Made by a program: the position numbers and the translations under genes
Part shown: positions 1-9,043 of the stretch, in pieces
How positions within the stretch are numbered: the stretch's first letter is position 1
Layout of the letters: the number at the start of each line of letters is the position of its first letter
Notes under the pieces: generated by a model
What the model was told of the DNA's origin: nothing
Seen by the model: the letters and a program-made list of their open reading frames with translations, nothing else
Database searches by the model: none
Assembly (NCBI GenBank): GCA_025963385.1
Contig: JAOPUT010000254.1
Coordinates: 1 to 47,898, forward strand
Reading direction: 5' to 3'
Origin: Mycobacterium sp.
GTDB lineage: Bacteria; Actinomycetota; Actinomycetes; Mycobacteriales; Mycobacteriaceae
Length of the DNA: 47,898 nucleotides

Positions 1-166
1 GCGGTTCCGAGATGCCGTCGGCGACGAACATCGGCAACACCAGGTGCCGCGGCTCCAGCGACGTCTGCGCGACCAGCCTGCGCATGGCCGGTGTCGACCG
101 CAGGCGGCGAGGTCGGTGACGGATGGATGACCCGCTTGCGGGAAGACCGTCGGGGACAGTGGGCAT
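1..166 (-). CDS. hemB: Delta-aminolevulinic acid dehydratase (porphobilinogen synthase), N-terminal fragment
   Basis: Only the first 55 codons are inside the window; the gene runs off the left edge. The reading frame from the ATG at 166 gives [18 protein letters not shown] followed by [10 protein letters not shown], the conserved N-terminus of HemB, which condenses two 5-aminolevulinate molecules to porphobilinogen in the cytosol. The residues before RHRPRR are a short variable leader. The start lies 11 bases after the hemD stop, and a GGGAG ribosome-binding site overlaps that stop, so hemB is the fourth gene of the hemA-hemC-hemD-hemB operon. The metal-binding and Schiff-base residues are outside the window and cannot be judged. 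Confidence 0.93.
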   Translation of the reverse strand, partial: MPTVPDGLPASGSSIRHRPRRLRSTPAMRRLVAQTSLEPRHLVLPMFVADGISEP

Positions 167-177
167 GCGGGCTCCCG

Positions 178-1839
178 CTACCTCCGGCGACTCTTCTTGC
201 GGGGCGGGGGCAGTGCGCCCTCGGCGCGCAGTCGCGCAGCGTGCTCGGCCAGCGCCTCGACCAGCGGACCCACGGCTGCGGTCTCCGGCTGGACGTCGAC
301 CCTGAGCCCGAATTCGGCTGCGGTCTCGGCGGTCTTGGGCCCGATGCACGCGACGATGGTCCGCGCGTGCGGCTTGCCCGCGATGCCCACGAGGTTGCGC
401 ACCGTCGAGCTCGACGTGAAGCACACCGCGTCGAACCCGCCGGTCTTGATCATCTCGCGGGTCTGCGCCGGTGGCGGTGCCGCGCGGACGGTCCGGTACG
501 CCGTGACGTCCTCGATCTCCCAGCCGCGTTCACGCAGGCCCTCGGCCAGCGTCTCGGTGGCGATGTCGGCGCGCGGCAACAGCACTCGGTTCACCGGATC
601 GAAGATGTCGTCGTACGGCGGGAACTCGTCGAGCAGCCCCAGCGAGCTCTGCTCACCGGACGGCACCAGCTCGGGGTTGATGCCGAACGCGCGAACCCGG
701 TCGGCCGTGGCCTGCCCCACACACGCGATCTTCACGCCGGAGAACGCACGCGCGTCGAGGCCGAACTCGTTGAACTTCTCCCATACCGCACGCACCGCGT
801 TGGTCGAGGTGAACACGACCCACTGGAAACGTCCGTCGACCAGACCCTTGACCGCGCGCTCCATCTGCGCCGGGCTGCGGGGCGGCTCGACGGCGATGGT
901 CGGCACCTCGATGGGCAGCGCGCCGTGGCCGATGAGACGGTCGCTCATCTCGCCAGCCTGGTCCTTGGTGCGGGGCACCAGCACGGTCCAGCCGTACAGC
1001 GCCCGGCTCTCCCACCAGTTCAGCTTGGCGCGATTGGACACCGTCTTGCCGATGGTGGCGACCAACGGCCCGGCCAGCGGACCCGCGGGATCGGCGCCGG
1101 CGAGGGTCGCCTTGTCGAGCAGACCCGCGAGCGTGGACTCCACCGAACGCTGTTGGCACGTCGTGCCATTCGCGGTCACGACGCACGGGGTCGTCTCGGT
1201 CAGCCCGTACTCGATCAGGGTGCGCGCCGCCTCGGGGAGGTGGGTTGCGGTGGCGTGCAGGATCAACGGGCCGGGAGCCGCCGCGAGGGCGGCCCAGTCC
1301 ACGTCACCACGGACGTCGGCGACGGTGTGCGACGAGCCGAGCGGCAGCCCGGCGTACGTCGGCACCGCGGTACCGGGGGCAAGCCCTGGCACGATCTCGA
1401 AGTGCGCCTGCGTGCGCGCCAGCGCGCTCACCTCGGTGATGACCGAGTCGACCGACAGCGGGTCGCCCGCCACCAGTCGCACGACGTCGACGCCGGTGCG
1501 CGCCTCGTGCACGAGCAACTTGGCCACCTCGGTCGGATCACCAAGTGCGGGGCGCACATCGGCGCCGCCGGGGATGGTGGCCGCCGCGGCGGCCGCTTCG
1601 GCCGTCGCCCCGTCGGCCCCGTCATTGCTGGGTGGTGCAGCCTCCGCCGGGCCTGACGTCGGCGGCAGCTCGGAGCCAACTATGGCGAGCACCGCCTCGG
1701 GTACGTCAGGGTCCGTGAAGACCAGTGCCGCGTTGGCCAGAACCGTGCGCGCCCTCGTCGTCAGCAGGCCCGGGTCACCGGGGCCTGAACCGACGAACGT
1801 GATGCGGCCGGGCTTGCTCTTGCGCCCTCGGGTCGTCAT
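178..1839 (-). CDS. hemD: Uroporphyrinogen-III synthase fused to a SUMT-like methyltransferase domain
   Basis: A 553-residue two-domain protein of the actinobacterial HemD type (Rv0511 family). Residues about 12-265 resemble SAM uroporphyrinogen-III methyltransferase: [11 protein letters not shown] near 18-27 and [18 protein letters not shown] near 150-167. Residues about 284-540 are the uroporphyrinogen-III synthase domain, which cyclises hydroxymethylbilane with inversion of ring D. An Ala/Pro-rich linker occupies about 57-95. In the methyltransferase half the usual GDPFVFGRG element reads GDPLSVDSV (125-133), so methylation activity is doubtful, while the synthase half should serve the operon's haem pathway. 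It sits 3 bases after hemC and 11 before hemB. Confidence 0.95.
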   Translation of the reverse strand: MTTRGRKSKPGRITFVGSGPGDPGLLTTRARTVLANAALVFTDPDVPEAVLAIVGSELPPTSGPAEAAPPSNDGADGATAEAAAAAATIPGGADVRPALGDPTEVAKLLVHEARTGVDVVRLVAGDPLSVDSVITEVSALARTQAHFEIVPGLAPGTAVPTYAGLPLGSSHTVADVRGDVDWAALAAAPGPLILHATATHLPEAARTLIEYGLTETTPCVVTANGTTCQQRSVESTLAGLLDKATLAGADPAGPLAGPLVATIGKTVSNRAKLNWWESRALYGWTVLVPRTKDQAGEMSDRLIGHGALPIEVPTIAVEPPRSPAQMERAVKGLVDGRFQWVVFTSTNAVRAVWEKFNEFGLDARAFSGVKIACVGQATADRVRAFGINPELVPSGEQSSLGLLDEFPPYDDIFDPVNRVLLPRADIATETLAEGLRERGWEIEDVTAYRTVRAAPPPAQTREMIKTGGFDAVCFTSSSTVRNLVGIAGKPHARTIVACIGPKTAETAAEFGLRVDVQPETAAVGPLVEALAEHAARLRAEGALPPPRKKSRRR

Positions 1840-1842
1840 CCT

Positions 1843-2802
1843 TCACTCCCGCTCTGTCGTCCGCTGATCCAACAGTTCCCGCGCTCCCAGATCGAACAGT
1901 TCCGCCGCGACCGAGAGGCCAAGCTCCCGGGCCCGATCGGGTGTCCCGATTCCGGACGCACGGATCACATCGGATCCGTCCAGCGTCGCCACGCAGCCGC
2001 GCAGCGACAGCTCCTCGAAGATGTTGCCCTCCTCGTCGATGGACTCGACCACTTCCGCGATCGCACCCACCGGCACGGAGCACCCCGCCTCGAGTTCGGC
2101 GAGCAGGATTCGCTCCGCGGTGACTGCGACGCGCGTGTCGGAATGGTCCATCTCCGCCAGCAGCGCAACGAGTTCGGTATCGCCCGCGCGACACTCCACC
2201 GCGAGCGCACCTTGAGCTGGTGCTGGCAACATCTGCACCGGCTCGAGAGTCTCGGTGACGTCATCTTGCCGTCCGATGCGGACCAGTCCCGCCCGGGCGA
2301 CGACGACGCCGTCGAAATCACCGTTGCTTACCCTGTTCAACCTGGTGTCTAGGTTGCCTCTTAGGGGGCGAATTTCCAAACCGAGACCCAGTGCTCTAAG
2401 CTGCGCTGCCCGCCGCGGGCTCGACGTGCCGATCACCGAACCGGCTGGCAACTCCCCCAGCACGAGGCCGTCGCGCGCCACTAGGGCGTCCCTGGCGTCC
2501 TCGCGTGGCGGGATGGCCGCGATGACGAACCTGTCGTCGACGGCCGTCGGCAAATCCTTGTAGGAGTGCACGGCCACGTCGACCCTTCCGTCGGCGATCG
2601 CGTCACGCAGTGCTGCGGTGAACACTCCGATACCGATGTCGGCGACCGGTTTCTGCGAGCGATCCCCCGCGGTCGAGATGATGACGAGTTCGGCGGCGTG
2701 GCCCTTGGCCAGCAGGGCATCCCTGATCAGGCCGGCCTGGGTAGTAGCCAGCAGGCTGCCCCTGGTGCCGATCCGGATGGCCGTATCGCGCGTATGTGCC
2801 AA
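1843..2802 (-). CDS. hemC: Porphobilinogen deaminase (hydroxymethylbilane synthase)
   Basis: Polymerises four porphobilinogen units into hydroxymethylbilane. The protein (319 residues) shows [11 protein letters not shown] near the N-terminus, HSYKDLPT at 79-86, the substrate-binding [11 protein letters not shown] segment near 128-138, and the dipyrromethane-cofactor cysteine C241 in [11 protein letters not shown]. The start is inferred: the frame has no ATG or GTG between the hemA stop and the conserved IRIGTRG, so a TTG at 2802, four bases after the hemA stop, is the best choice. The upstream ATG at 2961 would overlap hemA by about 155 bases and is unlikely. Length matches the mycobacterial family (about 310 residues). 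Confidence 0.93.
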   Translation of the reverse strand: MAHTRDTAIRIGTRGSLLATTQAGLIRDALLAKGHAAELVIISTAGDRSQKPVADIGIGVFTAALRDAIADGRVDVAVHSYKDLPTAVDDRFVIAAIPPREDARDALVARDGLVLGELPAGSVIGTSSPRRAAQLRALGLGLEIRPLRGNLDTRLNRVSNGDFDGVVVARAGLVRIGRQDDVTETLEPVQMLPAPAQGALAVECRAGDTELVALLAEMDHSDTRVAVTAERILLAELEAGCSVPVGAIAEVVESIDEEGNIFEELSLRGCVATLDGSDVIRASGIGTPDRARELGLSVAAELFDLGARELLDQRTTERE

Positions 2803-2806
2803 GTGA

Positions 2807-4228
2807 TTACTCGGCCTTGCCGATATCCAGCCGCACGTCGCCTGCCGCCAAATCTGTTGTGATGATGGGTAGTTCGCCGCCGGAGACCGCGTCGACGGCC
2901 TGTGGATCGAGCTCGAACAGCTCGCGGAGCGCCTCGGCGTAGCTGTCACCGCCAGGCGCACTGGCCAATTGCTTGACCCTCACGGTCGGGGCGTGCAGCA
3001 GCTTGTCGACGACACGGCGCACGGTCCGCGCGACCTCGTCGCGGTGTGCCGCTTCGAGCTCGGGCAGCCGGTTGTCCAGCCGCAGCAACTCCGCCTCGAC
3101 GACGTCGGCGGCGCGCTGCCGGAGGGCAGTGACGGTGGGGGTGACCTCCGCCATCCGTTGTCCAGCAAGGTAGTTGGCAACCTCGGCGGCAACGATCGAG
3201 CGGGCCGCTTCGGCATCCGATGCGGCAGCGCGGGCGGCCGGCTCGCGCTGGATCCGTTCCATGTCGACCACGTAGACACCGGGCAGACCGGCTACTGCAG
3301 GGTCGACGTCACGGGGCATGCCGAGATCGCAGATCACCAGCTGCTTGGGCTCCTGGCCGTGCGCGAGACCGCGGTGCACGTCGGCGAGCGAGACCACCGG
3401 CCGCACCGCGCCGGTACAGGACACGACGACGTCGGCGTCGGCGAGCACGGGCTGGATGTGGTCGAACGGGAACGCGTGCGCATCGACGCCCTGGGCCCGC
3501 AGGTTCTCGACGAGTCGCTCGGCGCGTGGTAGCGAGCGGTTGACGACGTGGACCCTGCCGATGCCCGCCCGCACCAGGTGTGCGGCGGCCAGCGATCCCA
3601 TCGACCCGGCGCCGACGACGGCGGCGGACCGCCCGGCGAGGCCGGATCTACTCCCTGAATCGCGTCCCCCGTCAGCGGGGGGACTCCCAGCGCCGCCGAG
3701 CTTCCGGTCGGCGATGTCCAGCGCCACGGACACGACCGAGGCGCCCGCGGCGTCGATGGCCGTCTCGGAGTGCACCCGCTTGCCGACCTGCAGCGCGCGC
3801 TGCGCCAGCTCGTGCAGGGTGCGCCCGACGGTCTGATGTGCCTCGGCGGAGGCGTAGGAGCGGCGGACCTGGCCGAGCACCTGCTGCTCGCCGATCACTG
3901 CCGAGTCCAGGCCGCTGGTCACCGCGAAGAGGTGCTCGACGGCGGCCTCGGCGTACCGGACGTAGGCGTACTTGGTGAGGTCGCCCAGCGACATGCCCGA
4001 GTGTTTGGACAGCACCTGCCCGATGACCGAGAGTCCGCCGTGGAACGCCTCGACCACCGCGTAGATCTCGACACGATTGCAGGTCGACAGGACCATGGCT
4101 TCGGTGACGAGGGCGGATTGCAGCACCTCGTCGACGATCTTGGCCTGATCGGACTCGTCGGTGCTCAGTTGTTCCAGCACGGAGACCGGGGCACTGCGAT
4201 GGGAGACGCCGAAGAGAAGAACGCTCAT
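2807..4228 (-). CDS. hemA: Glutamyl-tRNA reductase
   Basis: First committed enzyme of C5-pathway tetrapyrrole synthesis; it reduces glutamyl-tRNA to glutamate-1-semialdehyde with NADPH. The 473-residue product begins [20 protein letters not shown], has the catalytic cysteine C50 in [10 protein letters not shown], an NADPH-binding motif VVGAGSMG near 204-211, and a helical C-terminal dimerisation segment. The ATG at 4228 is chosen because the conserved N-terminus starts there; an in-frame start at 4273 would add 15 unconserved residues. It leads the hemA-C-D-B operon. The 118 bases upstream, before the thioredoxin-like gene, show no operator I can name. Confidence 0.95.
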   Translation of the reverse strand: MSVLLFGVSHRSAPVSVLEQLSTDESDQAKIVDEVLQSALVTEAMVLSTCNRVEIYAVVEAFHGGLSVIGQVLSKHSGMSLGDLTKYAYVRYAEAAVEHLFAVTSGLDSAVIGEQQVLGQVRRSYASAEAHQTVGRTLHELAQRALQVGKRVHSETAIDAAGASVVSVALDIADRKLGGAGSPPADGGRDSGSRSGLAGRSAAVVGAGSMGSLAAAHLVRAGIGRVHVVNRSLPRAERLVENLRAQGVDAHAFPFDHIQPVLADADVVVSCTGAVRPVVSLADVHRGLAHGQEPKQLVICDLGMPRDVDPAVAGLPGVYVVDMERIQREPAARAAASDAEAARSIVAAEVANYLAGQRMAEVTPTVTALRQRAADVVEAELLRLDNRLPELEAAHRDEVARTVRRVVDKLLHAPTVRVKQLASAPGGDSYAEALRELFELDPQAVDAVSGGELPIITTDLAAGDVRLDIGKAE

Positions 4229-4346
4229 GGCTTCGTCACCATCCTGCCTCTCCCCGTCGCTTCGCTCGCCCAAGGAACGTCATCGAAGATAGCCGTGTAC
4301 CAGCCCGCCCACCAAATTAGCGCTGCTCATCCCCCGGTCGCTGCGC

Positions 4347-4646
4347 TCACGCCCGCCGGACGCTCAGATCGGCCCGCAGCCGCGGCTCGTCGACCTCCCA
4401 GTAGCTGTGCTGAACGCCGTCGAGAAGCACGACGGGCAGCAGATCCCCGTACTCGGCACGTAGCGAACCGTCCCCGGCCGCCGCGGCGGCGTCGACGTCG
4501 GTGCTCGACAGCTCGAAGCCGAATTCCTCGGCCAGACGGTCGAGCACCGACCTCGCCTTCTCGCAGAGGCTGCACCCGGCCCTCGTCAACAGCAACACCT
4601 GGCGAGTCCCCGGTCGCTCCGGTTCTGCCCTCCGAACATGGTTCAC
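4347..4646 (-). CDS. Glutaredoxin/thioredoxin-like protein (Rv0508 family)
   Basis: A 99-residue thioredoxin-fold protein of the DUF836/glutaredoxin-like type. It opens with a beta strand (QVLLLTRAGC) followed by the redox-type motif CSLC, then a helix, and ends with LLPVVLLDGVQHSYWEVDEPRL, where the cis-proline position of the fold is expected (LLPVV). The substrate is unknown. It lies upstream of hemA on the same strand, as in M. tuberculosis, which suggests possible co-transcription across the 118-base gap. The start is divergent from the HAD hydrolase 33 bases away. Confidence 0.85.
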   Translation of the reverse strand: MNHVRRAEPERPGTRQVLLLTRAGCSLCEKARSVLDRLAEEFGFELSSTDVDAAAAAGDGSLRAEYGDLLPVVLLDGVQHSYWEVDEPRLRADLSVRRA

Positions 4647-4679
4647 GACTCCGAGTATCCCGTGCCCTACTGTTGAAGG

Positions 4680-5567
4680 GTGTCCGAGTCAGGGGCTGAG
4701 GCAGATCGCGTGGCTGGTCCCGCTATCGGTGAAGAAGCCGAAGCCGTCGACCAGATACTCGACGACGAGGCGTCGGACACCCAGCCTCCGCCGCCCGATC
4801 TGACCGCGGCCGCCTTCTTCGACGTCGACAACACCCTGGTGCAGGGTTCCTCGCTGGTGCACTTCGCCCGTGGTCTGGCAGCCAGGAAGTACTTCACGTA
4901 CGGGGACTTGGCGCGATTCGGGTACGCGCAAGCCAAGTTTCAGCTCACCGGCAAGGAGAACAGCGACGACGTCGCCGCCGGGCGCACCAAGGCGCTCGCC
5001 TTCATCGAGGGCAGGCCGACGTCCGAGCTGACCAAGGTCGGCGAGGAGATCTACGACGAGATCATCGCCGACAAGATCTGGCAGGGCACGCGAGCGCTCG
5101 CCGAGATGCACCTCGATGCGGGCCAGCAGGTGTGGCTCGTCACCGCGACGCCGTACGAACTGGCGGCCACCATCGCGCGCAAGCTCGGGCTGACGGGAGC
5201 GCTCGGCACGGTCGCCGAGTCGGTCGATGGCGTCTTCACCGGTCGCCTCGTCGGCGAGATCCTGCACGGCGCAGGCAAGGCGCACGCCGTCCGCTCGCTA
5301 GCCATCCGCGAGGGGCTGAACCTGCGCCGCTGCACCGCCTACTCGGACAGCATCAACGACGTGCCGATGCTGTCGCTGGTGGGCACCGCCGTCGCCATCA
5401 ACCCAGACGCTGCGCTTCGCGACCTTGCTCGCAAGCGGGGCTGGGAGATCCGTGACTTCCGCACCGCACGCAAGGCCGCACGCATCGGGGTGCCGTCGGC
5501 GTTGGCGCTCGGCGCGGCGGGCGGCGCGCTGGCCGCGGTCGTTTCCCGTCGTGGAAATGGCGGCTGA
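4680..5567 (+). CDS. serB1: HAD-superfamily hydrolase, phosphoserine phosphatase-like
   Basis: A 295-residue HAD subclass-IB protein, orthologous by position and sequence to Rv0505c (called SerB1). Motif I is FFDVDNTL (nucleophile D48, acid D50), motif II is TATPYEL near 156-162, and motif IV is [11 protein letters not shown]. The first 40 residues are acidic and unconserved. The C-terminus ends in a hydrophobic Ala/Gly stretch followed by arginines, a possible membrane-associated tail. Phosphoserine phosphatase activity is only a family-level assignment; relatives include other small-molecule phosphatases. The GTG at 4680 follows a GAAGG sequence very closely, so a slightly later start (GTG in RVAGP) is also possible. 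Confidence 0.85.
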   Translation: MSESGAEADRVAGPAIGEEAEAVDQILDDEASDTQPPPPDLTAAAFFDVDNTLVQGSSLVHFARGLAARKYFTYGDLARFGYAQAKFQLTGKENSDDVAAGRTKALAFIEGRPTSELTKVGEEIYDEIIADKIWQGTRALAEMHLDAGQQVWLVTATPYELAATIARKLGLTGALGTVAESVDGVFTGRLVGEILHGAGKAHAVRSLAIREGLNLRRCTAYSDSINDVPMLSLVGTAVAINPDAALRDLARKRGWEIRDFRTARKAARIGVPSALALGAAGGALAAVVSRRGNGG

Positions 5568-5629
5568 GCGCGCGCTGATAGGCTCGGCGCCGCTGGAATC
5601 CAGGGACCGAGCGGGGAGCCGAACCGACC

Positions 5630-6172
5630 ATGAGCATCGCCCAAGACATCATCGGAACCCATTTCAGGTACCCCGACTACTTCACGGTGGACCGCGAGAA
5701 GGTGCGTGAATTCGCACGTTCGGTCAAGGACGAGCACCCCGCGCACTACGAGGAGGCGGCCGCCGCGGAGTGCGGCCAGGGCGCCCTCATCGCGTCGCTG
5801 ACGTTCGTGGCCGTGGCGGGGCGCCGGGTCCAGAACGAGATCTTCAACCAGTTCGACGTGCCGATCAACATGGAGCGGGTGCTGCACCGCGACCAGAAGC
5901 TCGTGTTCCACCGCCCGATCGTGGTCGGCGACAAGCTGTGGTTCGACTCATATCTGGATTCGGTCATCGAGTCGCACGGCGCCATCATCACCGAGGTGCG
6001 CGGCGAGGTCACCGATGACGACGGCAACCCGGTGCTGACCAGCATCGTGACTCTGTTCGGCGAGTCGACCAACACCGACGAGCACGACGAGGTCACCGCG
6101 CAGATCGCCGCGGGACGTGATGCCGCGATGAAGCGGATGATTGCCGGGCAAAGCTCGGCGGCCACTTCGTAG
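5630..6172 (+). CDS. hadD: MaoC-like (3R)-hydroxyacyl dehydratase HadD
   Basis: A 180-residue single hot-dog protein of the Rv0504c/UPF0336 family, related to the HadA and HadC subunits of the mycolic-acid FAS-II dehydratases. Sequence elements include IGTHFRYPDYFTVDREKVREFARSV at the N-terminus and QKLVFHRPIVVGDKLWF in the middle, typical of the N-terminal dehydratase fold. The mycobacterial orthologue HadD has been linked to alpha- and epoxy-mycolate synthesis in M. smegmatis (established for the family, not shown here). The stop codon abuts the stop of the convergent acyltransferase gene with no intervening base. The cmaA2 cyclopropane synthase found here in M. tuberculosis is absent. Confidence 0.85.
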   Translation: MSIAQDIIGTHFRYPDYFTVDREKVREFARSVKDEHPAHYEEAAAAECGQGALIASLTFVAVAGRRVQNEIFNQFDVPINMERVLHRDQKLVFHRPIVVGDKLWFDSYLDSVIESHGAIITEVRGEVTDDDGNPVLTSIVTLFGESTNTDEHDEVTAQIAAGRDAAMKRMIAGQSSAATS

Positions 6173-7240
6173 TTAGCCGAGGAAGGGATTCCTGCGGTTG
6201 GCGAGCAGCTGGTAGAGCGTCTGCTGGATGGTCTCGCGCACCTGGTCGGTCAGCTCGAACGTGACCATCGGATCGTCGGCGGCTGACTCGTCGTAGTCCT
6301 CGGTCGAGATGGGCTCGCCGAACTGGATGTGCCACTTCGACGGCAGCGGCACCAATCCGAGCGGACCCAAGAGCGGGAACAGCGGCGTCACCGGGAAGTA
6401 CGGCAGGCCGAACAGTCGGGCCAGCAACTTGACGTCGGTCATCATCGGGTAGATCTCCTCGGACCCGACGATCGAGCACGGCACGATGGGCGCGCCGGCG
6501 CGAAGTGCCGCGGAGACGAACCCGCCGCGACCGAAACGCTGCAGCTTGTAGCGGTCCCGGAAGTTCTTGCCCAGGCCCTTGTAGCCCTCGGGGAACACGG
6601 CGGTGAGCTCGCCTGCGGCCAGCAGGCGGTGGGCGTCCGCGGTGCAGGCCATCGTGTGGCCGGCCTTGCGCGCGGCCTGACCCATGACGGGCATGTCGAA
6701 GACCATGTCGGCGGCGAGGAGGCGGAGATCGCGGTGGGCGGGGTGGTTGTCGTGCACGGCGACCGAGGCCATCAGACCGTCCAGCGGCAGGACGCCGGCG
6801 TGGTTGGCGACCACGAGCGCCGCGCCGGTTTCCGGCAGGTTCTCGATACCGCTGACCTCGACTCGGAACCAGTTGCGGAAGAGTCCTCTCAGCAAAGGCA
6901 GGAAGATAGCTTCATTGAGGTGCTTGTCGAACCCGAACTCGTCGACGACGTAGTCCCCGGACATCCGCTTGCGGAGGAACTCGGCGACCGAAGCGATGCG
7001 CTCGGCGACCTCGTTGGGGCCCTCGTCGACGGCGGACCCACCGCCCGCGGCGCCGCGGCGGTGATCGATCTCGCGGACGACGGCGGCGATCTGTTCAGCC
7101 GACGCACGACTACCGGGGTCCTCGAGCAGCGACGGATGTCGACGTGCACCCTCGGTACGTGCCGCTGCCCTCCTCTGAGCCGATGCCCGGCTCGAATTCG
7201 AGTGCAGCGGAATAACTTTCGCCTTGGACTCGCCCGCCAC
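6173..7240 (-). CDS. Lysophospholipid/glycerolphosphate acyltransferase family protein (Rv0502 type)
   Basis: A 355-residue PlsC-like acyltransferase. Catalytic block I reads VVANHAGVLPLDG (H147), a variant of the NHX4D motif with a longer spacing that recurs in this mycobacterial subfamily. The FPEG block is AVFPEGYKGLGK near 214-225. The N-terminal 110 residues are basic and low-complexity and probably extend the cytoplasmic domain. Expected to transfer acyl chains to a lysolipid or glycolipid at the membrane; the actual acceptor is unknown. It is followed on the same strand by nothing, and is preceded 34 bases upstream by the epimerase gene, so the two may share a transcript. Confidence 0.82.
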   Translation of the reverse strand: MAGESKAKVIPLHSNSSRASAQRRAAARTEGARRHPSLLEDPGSRASAEQIAAVVREIDHRRGAAGGGSAVDEGPNEVAERIASVAEFLRKRMSGDYVVDEFGFDKHLNEAIFLPLLRGLFRNWFRVEVSGIENLPETGAALVVANHAGVLPLDGLMASVAVHDNHPAHRDLRLLAADMVFDMPVMGQAARKAGHTMACTADAHRLLAAGELTAVFPEGYKGLGKNFRDRYKLQRFGRGGFVSAALRAGAPIVPCSIVGSEEIYPMMTDVKLLARLFGLPYFPVTPLFPLLGPLGLVPLPSKWHIQFGEPISTEDYDESAADDPMVTFELTDQVRETIQQTLYQLLANRRNPFLG

Positions 7241-7274
7241 GTCGTCTACCTTCTCCCCGCCCTAAAGAACAAGA

Positions 7275-8399
7275 CTAACGCCCCCAACGCTCCGCCGCTG
7301 AAATGGCCCGACTCTCGAGCGAGCGTACCCACCGCGGATCGAGGATCGGCTTCAAACCTCGACCGCGTACGTAATCGTCAAAAGCCTCCGCCGTCGTCCA
7401 CTTCGGGTTGTAACCTAGGTCCTTCCGCATCCTCGCGGTATCCATCACCCTGCCGTAGCTGACGTAGTTCAGCTGCTCGCGGTCGAGCTCCGTATAGCGG
7501 GTGGCGCGCATCAGCGAATCAACGGCAGACAATGCCGATCTCGGTACCGGAAGCGGCACCCGACCCGATCGGCGGATCGCCTGCGACATCATGATGATGC
7601 CGGTGGCGCCCACGTTGAACGTCCCGGAACGGCCTGCCACCGTCGCGCGCTCGAGCACACCGAGCGCGTCCTGCTCGTGCAACAGCTGCAGGCGCGCATC
7701 GTGGCCGAGCACCGACGGCACCACCGGCCCGGCGAGGAACCGCGAGAGGGCCGTGTCCATTGCGGGCCCGATCATGTTGGCCAGCCGCAGGATGGTCACC
7801 GCGATGTCGGGGCGCCGACGGGCCAAACCGCGGGCATAGCCCTCGATGTCGATGCTGTCCTGGGCGAAGCCCTCGCCGGGAGGCCGGCGTGAACTGCCGT
7901 CCTCGGTGAACAAGACGGGGTCGCGTGGACTCGATCCGTACACCTCGGAAGTGGACTTCAGGATCACCCGACGCACCGACGGCGCCTTCTGACAGGCCGC
8001 GAACAACTGCATCGCGCCCATGACGTTGAGCTCCTTGAGCGCTGCCCGGCCGCCGGCCCGAGGCGCGTACGACGCGGCAGCGGCGTGCACCACCGTGTCG
8101 ACGTCGCCGTTGCGGATCACCTTGGCGATGAACGGGTTACGAATGTCGGCGCGCACGAACTCGGCGCGCCCCATCCGACGAAGCAGATCCTTGCTCGGCG
8201 TCACGGCGTCCACCGCGATGACGTGGTTGATCATGGGGTTCTGCGCGAGCCTGGCAGTCAGATAACCGCCGAGGAATCGGCATGCACCGGTGACCAGCAC
8301 CACCTTGGGGTACTGCACCACGTCCTGGGAGTCGGCGGCTCCGGAGTCCTGTCCGGCGCCCTGCCCGGGCTTCTGAGGAGGCCGACCCGTCGAATCCAT
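7275..8399 (-). CDS. galE2: NAD-dependent epimerase/dehydratase (GalE2-like, Rv0501 type)
   Basis: A 374-residue extended short-chain dehydrogenase. The Rossmann motif is VTGACRFLGGYL (about 36-47), and VHAAAASY and STSEVYG follow the extended-SDR pattern. The usual YxxxK catalytic pair is not obvious: where YGxSK is expected the sequence runs GEGFAQDSIDIEGYARG, so a UDP-galactose 4-epimerase reaction should not be assumed despite the traditional name. The first 30 residues are Gly/Gln-rich and probably disordered. Transcribed with the small ribosomal-protein gene 30 bases upstream, matching the M. tuberculosis order. Confidence 0.83.
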   Translation of the reverse strand: MDSTGRPPQKPGQGAGQDSGAADSQDVVQYPKVVLVTGACRFLGGYLTARLAQNPMINHVIAVDAVTPSKDLLRRMGRAEFVRADIRNPFIAKVIRNGDVDTVVHAAAASYAPRAGGRAALKELNVMGAMQLFAACQKAPSVRRVILKSTSEVYGSSPRDPVLFTEDGSSRRPPGEGFAQDSIDIEGYARGLARRRPDIAVTILRLANMIGPAMDTALSRFLAGPVVPSVLGHDARLQLLHEQDALGVLERATVAGRSGTFNVGATGIIMMSQAIRRSGRVPLPVPRSALSAVDSLMRATRYTELDREQLNYVSYGRVMDTARMRKDLGYNPKWTTAEAFDDYVRGRGLKPILDPRWVRSLESRAISAAERWGR

Positions 8400-8428
8400 C
8401 GGGCCAGCCTAGCGGGAGAAGCCTGGGG

Positions 8429-8530
8429 CTACTTACCGAGTTTTCTGCGCTGCACCCGTGTGCGACGAAGCAGCTTGCGGTGCTTCTTCTTCGACATGCG
8501 CTTGCGCCGCTTCTTGATGACTGAACCCAT
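8429..8530 (-). CDS. 33-residue basic ribosomal protein bS22 (AURKAIP1/COX24 type; Rv0500B)
   Basis: The minus strand from the ATG at 8530 encodes 33 residues, beginning [19 protein letters not shown] and ending [11 protein letters not shown]. Over half the residues are Lys or Arg. This matches the conserved actinobacterial mini-protein annotated as AURKAIP1/COX24-domain protein, seen in mycobacterial 30S structures and named bS22. The motif KKRRKRMxKKKHRK is characteristic. It is too short for most gene callers. It sits between the galE2-like gene and the excisionase-like HTH gene, the same neighbourhood as in M. tuberculosis. Confidence 0.9.
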
Positions 8531-8647
8531 GAACTCCGCTACCTATGACATCTCCGGGCATTTGTGCCCAGAGAACCGACTCGTCACCTTACCCGGCTGG
8601 CCCGGAGGTACGAAAACGGCTGGATGGTCGACCCCGAGCCGACGCCC

Positions 8648-8905
8648 CTAGCCTGCGTCGAAGTACGAGGTCTCCAGGAGGTCGTGCACGGCCTTGGCAT
8701 GCACGCGGAAGGACCGGCCCACCCGCACCGCGGGCAGCTCGCCGTTGTGAACGAGTCGGTAGACCGTCATCTTGCTCACCCGCATCAGGCTCGCGACTTC
8801 CGCGACGGTGAGGAATTGCTGGCGTGGAGGCTCACCGCCGGAGCCATCGCGCGCCGATTTGCCGCCGGCGGAATCCCGCGAAGATGGCCCGTTCATAGAC
8901 GTCAT
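8648..8905 (-). CDS. Excisionase-family helix-turn-helix DNA-binding protein (Rv0500A type)
   Basis: An 85-residue protein whose C-terminal half is a MerR/excisionase-like HTH: QFLTVAEVASLMRVSKMTVYRLVHNGELPAVRVGRSFRVHAKAVHDLL. The final ETSYFDAG is strongly conserved in mycobacteria. The start at 8905 gives MTSMNGPSSRD, the orthologues' usual N-terminus; an ATG at 8896 is an alternative, and the frame extends upstream to 8971 without conserved sequence. The family is chromosomal and universal in mycobacteria, so it is not a sign of a prophage. The target DNA is unknown. It precedes the bS22 gene by about 117 bases. Confidence 0.85.
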   Translation of the reverse strand: MTSMNGPSSRDSAGGKSARDGSGGEPPRQQFLTVAEVASLMRVSKMTVYRLVHNGELPAVRVGRSFRVHAKAVHDLLETSYFDAG

Positions 8906-9043
8906 CGCAACCCAATCAATCAGGCACGCCTTGTCCAACGGCTTCCCCACCGCTGGCGCAGGAGCGCGCATACCTCAGGGAGAATAGCGTGGCCATTGGG
9001 GTTATTGCGACGGGTGTGGGCTAATCCGTTAGAAATTCTTGAA

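Noticed and set aside
197..1867. Long open frame on the plus strand opposite hemD
   Set aside because: It mirrors hemD on the other strand, has Ser/Arg/Ala-rich composition and no recognisable family. It is a by-product of high-GC codon bias.
8648..8905. Excisionase-like gene as evidence of a prophage
   Set aside because: The protein is a conserved chromosomal mycobacterial gene with no phage genes nearby.
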